Assembly (NCBI GenBank): GCA_946405675.1
Contig: CAMJIC010000109.1
Location: 1-8,053 of the forward strand
Reading direction: 5' to 3'
From: an uncultured Clostridia bacterium
GTDB lineage: Bacteria > Bacillota > Clostridia > Lachnospirales > Lachnospiraceae
DNA: 8,053 nucleotides
Part shown: positions 1-6,762 of the stretch, piece after piece
How positions within the stretch are numbered: the stretch's first letter is position 1
Layout: each line of letters opens with the position of its first letter
The notes under the pieces: generated by a model
Database searches by the model: none
The model's input: only the letters and a program-made list of their open reading frames with translations
Told to the model about the DNA's origin: nothing
Program-made: the position numbers and the translations under genes

Positions 1-43
1 TCGCTAAGAACCGACGCTGCGGATGCCCTCCTCGTGCAATCCA

Positions 44-98
44 TAGCCTGCCCAGTCGGGCAGTGAACAGAAACGCTGGCAGGAGTGTGACTTGTAAC
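44..98 (+). repeat. Dispersed intergenic repeat, left copy
   Basis: This 55-base stretch matches the reverse complement of 7999-8053 at 47 of 55 positions by direct alignment, with no gaps. The shared core includes ACGCTGGC and GTGTGACTTGTAAC. Positions 48-63 can fold as CTGCCC-agtc-GGGCAG. The copy ends next to the inverted repeat that follows rlmB. It does not look coding. I read it as one member of a dispersed intergenic family; I do not recognise a named family. The similarity is seen directly, the family status is inferred from two copies. Confidence 0.7.
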
Positions 99-123
99 GT
101 TCAGAACCCGTTCTGAACAGTTA
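95..123 (-). terminator. Hairpin 12 nt after rlmB, possible transcript end
   Basis: The arms GTTCAGAAC (99-107) and GTTCTGAAC (110-118) are perfectly complementary. They are extended by TAAC/GTTA with one bulged base, giving about 13 paired bases around a very tight loop. It begins 12 nt after the rlmB stop codon, where an operon terminator would be expected. No U-tract follows on the minus strand, so classical intrinsic termination is doubtful. It could instead protect the 3' end or belong to the dispersed repeat beside it. Confidence 0.4.
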
Positions 124-134
124 CTCATTATCTT

Positions 135-908
135 TCACCTATGAGCTATCCGCCTCTGCCGTACGATCTCATAAGCCAGGATGCCAGCTGCAACCGAAGC
201 ATTCAGGGAGTCAATGTCGCCCTTCATGGGGATTGACGCAACCATGTCGCATTTTTCCTTTACAAGCCTGCCGACTCCGGTGCCTTCCGATCCGATCACA
301 ACACCGACAGGGCCGGTCAGGTTCAGGTCGTACATGATTTCTCCGTCCATGTCCGCGCACACAAACCATAAGCCCTGCTTCTTCAGCTCCTCGATCGTCT
401 GCGCAAGATTGTTCACGCGCGCGACCGGTGTGTAACTGATGGCGCCTGCACTTGCCCTTGCGACCGTGGCAGTCAGTCCGACGGACCTTCTTTTCGGAAT
501 GATCACGCCATGCGCCCCGCACAGGTTTGCCGTCCGGATGATTGCCCCAAGATTATGGGGATCCGCAATCTCATCAAGCACGAAAACAAACGGACTCTCA
601 CCCTTGTCCTGCGCCTTTTTCAGGATATCCTCTACCTGGGCATATTCATAGGCTGCCGCATGCGCAATCACGCCCTGATGATGACCGGTTGCAGACATCT
701 GATCCAGACGTTCCTTTGAAACATAATCCACGACAGCATCGGCCTTTTTTGCCCTGCGGATCAGATCGAGCACCGGCCCGTCCCGAAGTCCATCCTGCAC
801 ATACAGCCGGTCCACCGTCTGGCCCGCCCGGAATGCTTCACGTACGGCATTTCTCCCCTCGATCAGGGATTCATTCTCTTCTACATCCTTCCTGTATTCA
901 GGTTCCAT
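135..908 (-). CDS. rlmB: 23S rRNA (guanosine 2'-O)-methyltransferase RlmB-like, SpoU/TrmH family
   Basis: The 257-residue product is a SPOUT-class RNA 2'-O-ribose methyltransferase. The family uses S-adenosylmethionine, and E. coli RlmB modifies G2251 of 23S rRNA. The N-terminal part (about 15-90, starting SLIEGRNAVREAF) matches the SpoU substrate-binding domain. The catalytic domain shows motif 1, DPHNLGAIIRTA (116-127), with the catalytic Asn and Arg; motif 2, GVVIGSEGTGV (202-212); and motif 3, IPMKGDIDSLNASVAAGI (226-243), which helps form the trefoil-knot cofactor site. Length is normal. The ATG at 906-908 follows AGAGG by 8 nt. It lies 82 nt downstream of mrnC with no promoter or terminator seen, so it is probably the last gene of the cysS-mrnC-rlmB operon. 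The exact target nucleotide is inferred from the family; some SpoU paralogues modify other sites. Confidence 0.95.
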   Translation of the reverse strand: MEPEYRKDVEENESLIEGRNAVREAFRAGQTVDRLYVQDGLRDGPVLDLIRRAKKADAVVDYVSKERLDQMSATGHHQGVIAHAAAYEYAQVEDILKKAQDKGESPFVFVLDEIADPHNLGAIIRTANLCGAHGVIIPKRRSVGLTATVARASAGAISYTPVARVNNLAQTIEELKKQGLWFVCADMDGEIMYDLNLTGPVGVVIGSEGTGVGRLVKEKCDMVASIPMKGDIDSLNASVAAGILAYEIVRQRRIAHR

Positions 909-990
909 TCTTCTGTCCTCTTGAAGATCTTCCTCTCAGGATCCTAAACAAATGAACCGGGCAGATTGCACCGTCAGCTTCCGCAACTCG

Positions 991-1578
991 CTACGGTTCC
1001 AGCCCGCTTAGTATCAGTTCCATGATCCGTTCATAGTACCCCGACAGATACAGATATCCGATCAGGCACTCAAAACCTGTCGCCTCAAGATATTCCCTGA
1101 GATCGGCATTCTTCGCCTTGTGCGCCGGCTTCGCGTTCCTGCCCCTGCGGTAAATGGCCATCTCATCCTGTGTCAGCTCCTGGCGGATCTTTCCCATCAG
1201 CGCTGACTGGGCTCTGGCATTGACAATCCCTGACGCTTTCCGGTGAAGCCTGTCAGGATTCGTCATTCCTCTCTTCAGCAGGACGCTTCGCACGATCAGA
1301 TCATAGACCGTATCTCCGATCCACGCCAGTGACAGGGGTGGATACTGAGACCAGTCCTTATCCGGAAGCTGCATGAACCCGCTTATAACATCAGCCAGAT
1401 CCGGTTTCCTTTCTCTCAGATCCGACTTACCTTCTTTCCGATCCAGCTTTCCTTCCTTCTGATCCAGCTCTCCATCCTTTCGATCCGGCATCGCATCCTT
1501 TCGATCCGGTATCGCATCCTTCCGATCCGGTATCGCATCCTTCCGATCCGGTTTTCCTTCCTTCAGTTCCGCTTCCAC
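991..1578 (-). CDS. mrnC: Mini-ribonuclease III with heptad-repeat N-terminal extension
   Basis: The 195-residue product carries the Mini-III domain from about residue 78. This is an RNase III catalytic fold without a dsRNA-binding domain, which matures 23S rRNA ends in Bacillota. Visible signatures are PLSLAWIGDTVYDL with likely catalytic Asp89, RGRNAK (145-150), and ATGFECLIGYLYL with likely catalytic Glu170. Family members are usually about 130-145 residues. The excess is a charged N-terminal segment (about 7-62) of seven-residue repeats such as PDRKDAI, encoded by a 21-bp tandem repeat. The GTG start overlaps the end of cysS by 16 nt and follows GAGAGGG (1585-1591) by 6 nt, which supports a coupled start and hence the extension. 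A downstream ATG at 1374 would give a 127-residue core protein but has only a weak ribosome site. The enzyme call is firm; the start is less so. Confidence 0.9.
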   Translation of the reverse strand: MEAELKEGKPDRKDAIPDRKDAIPDRKDAMPDRKDGELDQKEGKLDRKEGKSDLRERKPDLADVISGFMQLPDKDWSQYPPLSLAWIGDTVYDLIVRSVLLKRGMTNPDRLHRKASGIVNARAQSALMGKIRQELTQDEMAIYRRGRNAKPAHKAKNADLREYLEATGFECLIGYLYLSGYYERIMELILSGLEP

Positions 1579-1586
1579 TTGACACC
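1398..1586 (-). repeat. 21-bp in-frame tandem repeat at the 5' end of mrnC
   Basis: Units begin with GATCC at 1398, 1419, 1440, 1461, 1482, 1503, 1524 and 1545, giving eight copies with an exact 21-bp period. A degenerate ninth (GTTCC) starts at 1566. The units at 1503 and 1524 are identical and 1482 differs from them at two positions, so expansion was most recent near the gene start. The repeat encodes heptads such as PDRKDAI, PDRKDAM, LDRKEGK and SDLRERK. The period keeps the mrnC frame, so copy-number change would lengthen or shorten the protein without breaking it. Confidence 0.93.
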
Positions 1587-2969
1587 CTCTCTGGTATCGA
1601 GCAGCGTGATTCCCATCTGGGCAAGCTGGCCGCGGATCTCATCAGCACGCGCGAAGTTCTTCGCCTTCCGTGCAGCCTGCCGCTCCTCAATCAAAGCCTC
1701 AATCTGGTCATCGAGCACTTCTTCCTTGCGCTCAAATTTCATGCCCAGGATCTCTCCCAGCATCAGGATCTCATCCTTCACGGCCCTGGCAAATGCCTGT
1801 GAGCTGTCTTCCTTTACCTCACTGTTCGCAAACCTGACCAGGTCAAAGATCACCGCAAGCGCATCCGCAGTGTTGATATCGTCATCCATCGCTTCATCAA
1901 ACTGCTTTGTAAAGCCTGAAAGTTCCCCCGCCTTTGCCGACTCATCCTCATTCATAGATGTATTCTTCGCATTGGCAATCCTGAAATTCAGGTTGTCAAC
2001 CGCATTCCGGATCCGCTCAAGGGAAGACTTCGCGCTCTCCATCAGCTTATCCGAGAAATTCAGCGGGCTTCTGTAATGCGCGCTCAGCATGAACAGGCGC
2101 AAAACCTGAAGGTCATAATGCTGCTCGATCTCCCGCACTGTAAAGAAATTCCCGAGGGACTTCGACATCTTATGATTGTCGATATTCAAAAATGCATTGT
2201 GGAGCCAGTAACGGGCAAAGGGAACACCGTTGCAACACTCCGACTGGGCGATCTCATTTTCATGGTGCGGGAAAACCAGATCCTCCCCACCGGCATGGAT
2301 GTCAATCGTATCCCCCAGATATTTGCGTGACATGACTGAGCACTCAATATGCCAGCCCGGCCTTCCATCGCTCCAGGGCGATCTCCAGAACGGCTCCCCT
2401 TCCTTCTTGGGTTTCCAGAGAACAAAGTCCAGCGGATCCTCCTTCTCATCCTCCCCGCTGACCAGGAGATCTCTTCCGCCGGAGCGTAGATCGTCCAGAT
2501 TTTTATGGGAGAGCTTCCCGTATTCCTTATCCTTCCTGGTGCTGAAATACACCGTGCCGTTCTTCTCGTAAGCATACCCTTTCTCAATGAGCGTATCGAT
2601 CATCTCGATCATCCCATCGATCTCCTGCGTTGCGCGCGGATGCACTGTGGCCGGCCGAACATTCATGTGCTCCATATCCTGCCGGCACTCCTTGATATAA
2701 CGCTCGGAAACCTCCTGTGAGGAAATGCCTTCCTCGATCGATTTTTTAATGATCTTATCGTCCACATCGGTGAAATTCGATACATAATTCACCTCATACC
2801 CCTTGTGCTCCAGATAGCGGCGCAGGGTGTCAAACACGATCATCGGGCGTGCATTCCCGATATGGATAAAATCATAGACGGTCGGTCCGCATACATAGAT
2901 GGACACCTTTCCAGGCGTGATCGGAACGAACTCTTCTCTTTTCTTCGTCAGGGTATTATATAACAGCAT
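1563..2969 (-). CDS. cysS: Cysteinyl-tRNA synthetase
   Basis: The 468-residue product is a class I aminoacyl-tRNA synthetase that attaches cysteine to tRNA-Cys using ATP. The nucleotide-binding signatures are HIGN (36-39, the HIGH motif) and KMSKS (267-271). Expected zinc ligands are present: Cys27 in YVCGPTVYD, Cys210 in WHIECSVM, and His235 and Glu239 in FPHHENE. The C-terminal part (about 300-468) has the helical DALR-like and tail regions. I chose ATG 2967-2969 because GGGAGAGG lies 5 nt upstream and the protein then starts MLLYNTLTKK as family members do. The longer reading frame up to 2999 would need a TTG start and adds an atypical ten residues. Its stop overlaps the mrnC start by 16 nt, so the two are probably translationally coupled. 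A separate promoter lies about 120 nt upstream. I see no T-box. Confidence 0.97.
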   Translation of the reverse strand: MLLYNTLTKKREEFVPITPGKVSIYVCGPTVYDFIHIGNARPMIVFDTLRRYLEHKGYEVNYVSNFTDVDDKIIKKSIEEGISSQEVSERYIKECRQDMEHMNVRPATVHPRATQEIDGMIEMIDTLIEKGYAYEKNGTVYFSTRKDKEYGKLSHKNLDDLRSGGRDLLVSGEDEKEDPLDFVLWKPKKEGEPFWRSPWSDGRPGWHIECSVMSRKYLGDTIDIHAGGEDLVFPHHENEIAQSECCNGVPFARYWLHNAFLNIDNHKMSKSLGNFFTVREIEQHYDLQVLRLFMLSAHYRSPLNFSDKLMESAKSSLERIRNAVDNLNFRIANAKNTSMNEDESAKAGELSGFTKQFDEAMDDDINTADALAVIFDLVRFANSEVKEDSSQAFARAVKDEILMLGEILGMKFERKEEVLDDQIEALIEERQAARKAKNFARADEIRGQLAQMGITLLDTREGVKWKRN

Positions 2970-2974
2970 CGATT

Positions 2975-2982
2975 CCTCTCCC
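2975..2982 (-). promoter_or_regulatory. cysS ribosome binding site
   Basis: The minus strand reads GGGAGAGG, followed by 5 nt and the ATG at 2967-2969. It decides the start in favour of the 468-residue protein, because it lies inside the extra codons of the longer alternative. Confidence 0.8.
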
Positions 2983-3087
2983 ATTCGTGCGTTTTTCAAC
3001 TTTCTGAGCAGCCCCTTATTCCGGCAATGCTCTTCGGATCCGCCGCATCAATGAATCCAACGCAGATCCTCTCCTGCGGCTTTTTCA

Positions 3088-3116
3088 AGTTTATTCACAG
3101 CCATCTGGTTTGTCAA
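3088..3116 (-). promoter_or_regulatory. Probable promoter of cysS-mrnC-rlmB
   Basis: The minus strand shows a perfect -35 TTGACA (3111-3116), a 17-nt spacer, and a -10 TAAACT (3088-3093, four of six consensus bases). The predicted start near 3081 gives a leader of about 110 nt before cysS. That leader can form short hairpins (for example CGCAG/CTGCG) but is too short for a T-box. Both hexamers and spacing are seen directly; activity is inferred. Confidence 0.65.
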
Positions 3117-3202
3117 CTCAAGAGCTGCAGCAAAATACCTTGCGCAGACAACGCAGATTTTTCATTCGGGCAAATGATCTCGCAGCAGATCCGGAACATA
3201 AC

Positions 3203-3249
3203 GTTACAGGCCGCACCCAGCCGATGTGGCCAAGGGTGCGGCCTGTAAC
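3203..3249. repeat. 16-bp perfect inverted repeat between ispF and cysS
   Basis: The arms GTTACAGGCCGCACCC (3203-3218) and GGGTGCGGCCTGTAAC (3234-3249) pair without a mismatch around a 15-base loop, whose GCC/GGC can pair further. It is the longest perfect hairpin I found in the window. No T-tract follows on either strand, so it is not a textbook terminator. It sits about 120 nt after the ispF stop and about 90 nt upstream of the cysS -35. It could end or stabilise the ispF transcript, or be a small palindromic mobile repeat. The rest of the 2970-3366 gap holds the cysS promoter, a 9-bp inverted pair (3257-3265 with 3338-3346) that may be chance, and nothing coding. Confidence 0.8.
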
Positions 3250-3366
3250 TAAGGATATGTCCCGAAATAACTTGCACATCTTGCTTGTCTTTTCATCCGA
3301 TTGCACAGATCAAAAATCAATCACATAGAAACCATAATCGGGACATGGCAAAATACATCCCCAATG

Positions 3367-3852
3367 TCATTCCATTCCCGCTTTCCCATCAAGAAGGCAG
3401 ACCGCCTGGGCCGCGATACCTTCCCCGCGTCCGGTAAAGCCCAGATGTTCTTCCGTCGTAGCCTTGACTGATACCTGACCGATCCCGATCTGAAGCGCAT
3501 CCGCGATATTGGCACGCATTTGCTCCAGGTACGGCATCATCTTCGGCTGCTGGGCAATGATGATCGAATCGATATTGCCCACGGAATATCCCTTTTCCGC
3601 AAGCAGTTTCCCGCATTTCTCCAGAAGGATCAGGCTGGAAATTCCTTCGTAGGCAGGATCCGAATCCGGAAAATGCTGCCCGATATCCCCCAATGCTGCA
3701 GCGCCCAGCAGTGCATCCATGATGGCATGCACGATGACATCCGCGTCTGAATGGCCGAGAAGACCTTTTTCATAAGGAATCTGCACCCCGCCGAGGATCA
3801 GTTTCCTTCCCTCCGCAAAACGATGCACATCATATCCGGTTCCAATCCTCAT
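3367..3852 (-). CDS. ispF: 2-C-methyl-D-erythritol 2,4-cyclodiphosphate synthase
   Basis: The 161-residue product converts 4-diphosphocytidyl-2-C-methyl-D-erythritol 2-phosphate to the 2,4-cyclodiphosphate with release of CMP, in the MEP route to isoprenoid precursors. The family acts as a homotrimer with active sites between subunits. The metal ligands Asp8 and His10 (GTGYDVHRF) and His42 (VHAIMDALLGA) are present, as are HSDADV (34-39) and the C-terminal signature KATTEEHLGFTGRGEGI (130-146). Length is normal. I chose ATG 3850-3852, since AAGGAG (3862-3867) lies 9 nt upstream; an ATG three codons earlier abuts that site with no spacing. It is separated from lon and from cysS by gaps with hairpins. 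I found no convincing promoter of its own, so its transcription source is unclear. Confidence 0.96.
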   Translation of the reverse strand: MRIGTGYDVHRFAEGRKLILGGVQIPYEKGLLGHSDADVIVHAIMDALLGAAALGDIGQHFPDSDPAYEGISSLILLEKCGKLLAEKGYSVGNIDSIIIAQQPKMMPYLEQMRANIADALQIGIGQVSVKATTEEHLGFTGRGEGIAAQAVCLLDGKAGME

Positions 3853-3974
3853 GACCCCCATCTCCTTCTATCATCTATGAACAAATGTATGAACGCCAGT
3901 TTTCTAACTACGTCGACTGGCAACAACGCAGCAAATATATGCGAAGACAAGCCAGATGCATGAGTTATTTATCT

Positions 3975-4040
3975 ACAGATCCAAACGTTTTTCACTGACT
4001 CCCCGGGGAGGTTAACGAGTCAGACCAAAAAAGGATCTGT
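3975..4040. repeat. Nested inverted repeat between lon and ispF
   Basis: An outer pair, ACAGATCC (3975-3982) with GGATCTGT (4033-4040), encloses an inner pair, CTGACTC (3995-4001) with GAGTCAG (4017-4023). Inside lies the self-complementary CTCCCCGGGGAG (3999-4010), which could form an alternative hairpin. On the minus strand a run of six T (4027-4032) lies between the outer and inner left arms. The structure begins about 50 nt after the lon stop and about 120 nt before ispF. It may end lon transcription or fold as an ispF leader; neither is shown. Confidence 0.5.
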
Positions 4041-4088
4041 AAGCGTACGTATTCTTATATTTTCGACTGCCACACAGAGAACGAAGCA

Positions 4089-6503
4089 TCATTCCACCGG
4101 GCGGATGGAGATCGGGTTCTTCTCAATCCCCCAGAATGCTTCTATATTGCCAAACGGGTCTGCGGGGATCCCTGCTTTCCTTTTCTTCCCCTTCTTCTCG
4201 GTGATAGCCGGATGAAGATCCAGCTTTTCAAGCACATCGCTGACCTTCTTCACCGGGAAGATCTGCAGCGCGCTCTTGACCTCCTGGGCAACATCCTCCA
4301 GGTCATCCCTGTTTTCCTCCGGGATAAAGACCTGCTTGATTCCCGCCCTTTGCGCAGCCATCAGCTTCTCCGGCAGGCCTCCGATGGGCATCACACCTCC
4401 GCGCAGGGAAACCTCACCGGTCATCCCCCACTCAGGGCTCACCTCCCGCCCCGTCACCAGGGACGCAAGCGCAGTCGTAAGCGTGATGCCGGCCGACGGC
4501 CCATCCTTCGGGATCGCACCCTCCGGCACATGGATATGGAGATCATTTTCCGTAAACAGCTTCACCTTATCCGGATACATCGCCTTCACCAGGGAAATCG
4601 CGATCTGGACGGACTCCTTCATGACATCGCCAAGCTGCCCGGTAACGACCACTTTGCCGCTGCCCTTGGTAAACAGCGTTTCGATAAAGAGAATCTCACC
4701 GCCTGCGGCAGTCCATGCCAGTCCCGTCACGATGCCAGGCCGCTTTTCCTCCTGCACGGAATCATGGCGGATCGGCTTCTGATCCAGGTACTGCCTCAGA
4801 TTTTCCGGCCCGACAATGACTTTATGCTCTTCCTTCTTTGTGCCCTTCTGTGCCTTATTCTCCACCACTTCCACTGCTGCGTAACGGCAGAGCGTATCCA
4901 TCTGCTTCTTCAGGCCGCGGACGCCGCTTTCCATGGTGAAATGGTCGATCACGGCACGGATCGTCTCATCCGGCACTTCCAGTTCGTCTTCCGTGATCCC
5001 CGTCGCCTTTCTTGCACGGGGAAGGAGATGCTGCTTCGCGATCTGGAACTTCTCCACCGCTGTATATCCCGGAAACTGAATCACCTCCATACGGTTGAGA
5101 AGCGGCTCCGGAATCGTATCTGTCGTATTGGCCGTGCAGACAAACAGGACATCCGAAAGATCATAGGGAACATTCATATAATGATCCGTAAAGCTGAAAT
5201 TCTGTTCAGGATCGAGCACTTCCAGCAGCGCGCTTGCCGGATCCCCGCTGTAATCCCTGCTCAGCTTGTCAACCTCGTCAAGCACGATGACCGGATTCGA
5301 CGTACCGGCATTCTTCATCGCGTTCATCAGGCGGCCGGGCATCGCGCCGATATAGGTTCTGCGGTGTCCGCGGATCTCAGCTTCATCCCGCACGCCTCCG
5401 AGGGAAATGCGAACGTATTTGCGTCCCAGCGCCTTTGCAATGCTCTGGCCAATGCTTGTCTTTCCGGTGCCGGGGGCGCCGACGAACAAAAGGATCGACC
5501 CTGACTGCTTCTTATTCAGGCTCATCACTGCAAGCTGCTGGATGACGCGGCTCTTGACCTTCTTCAGGCCATAGTGATCTTCATCCAGGACTTCCCTGGC
5601 CTTCTCCAGATCAATCTTCTTATACTTCGCCTTCTTCCAGTCGAGAGAAGTCACAAAGTCGAGATAGTCATAGAGCATGCCATATTCATGGGAATTCTTG
5701 CCCTCCTGACGCATCCGTTCCAATACCTTGTCCGCTTCCCGCCTGGCAGTCTCGTTCATCCCGGATTCTTCGATCTTTTTCTGGAACTTTGATACATCGG
5801 ATACATTCTCCGGATGAAGGCTGTCCAGCTGATCCTGCAGGAATCCGATCTGCTTCTTCAGAGCATCCTCACGGTAAAGCTTCTCGTTCGTCTCCTTCGC
5901 ATGCTCCTGTGCTTCCGTACTCACGTCCGAAACCGCGATGAACCCGTACAGAGCCTGCTCGATCAGCTCCAGCCGTTCCGAATCCTTGTCCACCTCAAGG
6001 ATATGGTACTTTTCCTCCGTCTCCAGGGTCAGATAAGAGCTGAGTGCCGTGACGCACTCCTCAGCGCTCTTCCAGCGGTTGACATAAGCCCTGGCCATCA
6101 GCCCCCACGGGAACTTCTGAAGGAACTCGTAAAGCCGCTTCTTCATCGCGTCCAGGCTGACCTGACGGGTGTTGTCATCCACATCGTGAATATCCTCGCG
6201 GATCACGGCCTGAGCAAAGATCTCATGCTCGGAAACGAGAATGGACTCGATGTCCATCCGGTTTTCCGTCCGGACCGTGATATCTCCGTCATCATCCACC
6301 GACTCAATCATGCCATTCAGTCCGATGGGATAGAAATCTTCCTGAGTCAGGTGCTTCCTGCTCTTGTCTGTCTTCTGGAACAAAAACAGAACCTTGTCGC
6401 CCTCACGCATCCGCGCGGCGGCAGTTTCATCAAAGAAATCCTTCTTGAATGTCAGCGAGATATTCGGAAGGATAATCATGCTGTAAACTGGAATTGTAAT
6501 CAT
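4089..6503 (-). CDS. lon: ATP-dependent protease Lon (LonA type)
   Basis: The 804-residue product is a cytosolic AAA+ serine protease that unfolds and degrades misfolded and regulatory proteins as a hexamer. Domains in order: an N-terminal substrate-binding domain (about 1-190) that is shorter at its start than in E. coli or B. subtilis; a helical, coiled-coil-rich linker (about 190-300); the ATPase domain with Walker A GAPGTGKT (342-349) and Walker B VIVLDEVDK (405-413); and the protease domain with catalytic Ser670 in PKDGPSAGI and Lys713 in GGLPEKL. The 43-residue Ser-Lys spacing equals that of E. coli Lon. A tail of about 40 residues (KKGKKRKAG onward) extends past the usual end. ATG 6501-6503 follows AGGAGG by 8 nt. 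A GTG in frame at 6570-6572 could give a 23-residue longer form. Upstream are a CIRCE-like operator, a promoter and a 17-bp repeat array. Confidence 0.96.
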   Translation of the reverse strand: MITIPVYSMIILPNISLTFKKDFFDETAAARMREGDKVLFLFQKTDKSRKHLTQEDFYPIGLNGMIESVDDDGDITVRTENRMDIESILVSEHEIFAQAVIREDIHDVDDNTRQVSLDAMKKRLYEFLQKFPWGLMARAYVNRWKSAEECVTALSSYLTLETEEKYHILEVDKDSERLELIEQALYGFIAVSDVSTEAQEHAKETNEKLYREDALKKQIGFLQDQLDSLHPENVSDVSKFQKKIEESGMNETARREADKVLERMRQEGKNSHEYGMLYDYLDFVTSLDWKKAKYKKIDLEKAREVLDEDHYGLKKVKSRVIQQLAVMSLNKKQSGSILLFVGAPGTGKTSIGQSIAKALGRKYVRISLGGVRDEAEIRGHRRTYIGAMPGRLMNAMKNAGTSNPVIVLDEVDKLSRDYSGDPASALLEVLDPEQNFSFTDHYMNVPYDLSDVLFVCTANTTDTIPEPLLNRMEVIQFPGYTAVEKFQIAKQHLLPRARKATGITEDELEVPDETIRAVIDHFTMESGVRGLKKQMDTLCRYAAVEVVENKAQKGTKKEEHKVIVGPENLRQYLDQKPIRHDSVQEEKRPGIVTGLAWTAAGGEILFIETLFTKGSGKVVVTGQLGDVMKESVQIAISLVKAMYPDKVKLFTENDLHIHVPEGAIPKDGPSAGITLTTALASLVTGREVSPEWGMTGEVSLRGGVMPIGGLPEKLMAAQRAGIKQVFIPEENRDDLEDVAQEVKSALQIFPVKKVSDVLEKLDLHPAITEKKGKKRKAGIPADPFGNIEAFWGIEKNPISIRPVE

Positions 6504-6511
6504 ATGGTCGT

Positions 6512-6517
6512 CCTCCT
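6512..6517 (-). promoter_or_regulatory. lon ribosome binding site
   Basis: The minus strand reads a perfect AGGAGG, followed by 8 nt and ATG 6501-6503. It identifies this ATG as the main start rather than the in-frame GTG at 6570-6572. Confidence 0.85.
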
Positions 6518-6548
6518 GGTTTCTAAATGCATTGCTGCGATCCGGCTG

Positions 6549-6566
6549 AAGGGCAGATCCGCCCTT
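6549..6566. other. Short hairpin in the lon leader
   Basis: AAGGGC (6549-6554) pairs with GCCCTT (6561-6566) around a 6-base loop. In the lon transcript it lies between the last 17-bp repeat and the ribosome binding site. On the plus strand it is followed by T bases and resembles a weak terminator, but no plus-strand gene would need it. It might space or stall ribosomes leaving the repeat region; that is inference. Confidence 0.45.
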
Positions 6567-6701
6567 TTTCACGTACCCTCGGTTCTCATGTGTCCTCGGT
6601 TTTCATGTACTCTCGATTTTCATGTACCTTCGTTTTTTATGTCCCCTCGGTTTTCATGTACCATTGGTTGTCACGTACCATTGGTTTTCATATACCATCA
6701 G
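6566..6701 (-). repeat. Eight-unit 17-bp tandem repeat in the predicted lon leader
   Basis: Eight units of exactly 17 bp fill 136 bases with no insertion or deletion. The minus-strand consensus is CCGAGGGTACATGAAAA. Columns for A4, A9, T12, A14, A16 and A17 are invariant, and position 11 is only A or G. The array ends 62 nt before the lon start codon, downstream of the predicted promoter, so it should be transcribed. Read on the minus strand, every unit holds ATGA, GTGA or (unit 6634-6650) ATAA, so each short reading frame of six codons ends on the next unit's start position. The period is seen directly; a role in lon expression is inferred. Confidence 0.95.
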
Positions 6702-6733
6702 CCGGGAATCAGATTCAGTCTTGTTGTGAACTA

Positions 6734-6762
6734 ACCATACCACTGCCTATTAGCAGAGTCAA
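6734..6762 (-). promoter_or_regulatory. Probable lon promoter
   Basis: The minus strand shows -35 TTGACT (6757-6762, five of six), a 17-nt spacer and -10 TATGGT (6734-6739, four of six), with an extended -10 TG just upstream. The predicted start near 6727 gives a leader of about 220 nt that contains the whole 17-bp repeat array. The CIRCE-like operator covers the -35 element. Confidence 0.7.

Noticed and set aside
923..932. Palindrome GAAGATCTTC between mrnC and rlmB
   Set aside because: It is short and has no loop, promoter or second copy to suggest an operator. It may be chance.
3016..3048. A 10-codon mini-ORF, MRRIRRALPE, in the cysS leader on the minus strand
   Set aside because: Four Arg codons are striking, but no ribosome binding site sits at a proper distance, it has no Cys codons that would suit cysS attenuation, and such short frames are common by chance.
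3257..3346. ATGTCCCGA and TCGGGACAT, a 9-bp inverted pair 72 nt apart, considered as the closing stem of a small RNA
   Set aside because: Pairs of this size at this distance are expected a few times by chance in 8 kb, and I saw no consistent internal folding or promoter.
2970..3366. A T-box riboswitch upstream of cysS
   Set aside because: I looked for the conserved AGGGTGGNACCGCG region and a terminator with a U-run and found neither; the predicted leader is also too short.
4212..5504. A 430-codon open frame on the plus strand
   Set aside because: It lies wholly antisense to lon, whose domains are intact across the same bases. The translation is rich in His, Arg and Leu as expected of a shadow frame.
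5814..6734. A 306-codon open frame on the plus strand ending in repeats such as FSCT and FHVPS
   Set aside because: It is antisense to lon and then runs through the 17-bp repeats, which give it a repeated tail. No start signal or domain supports it.
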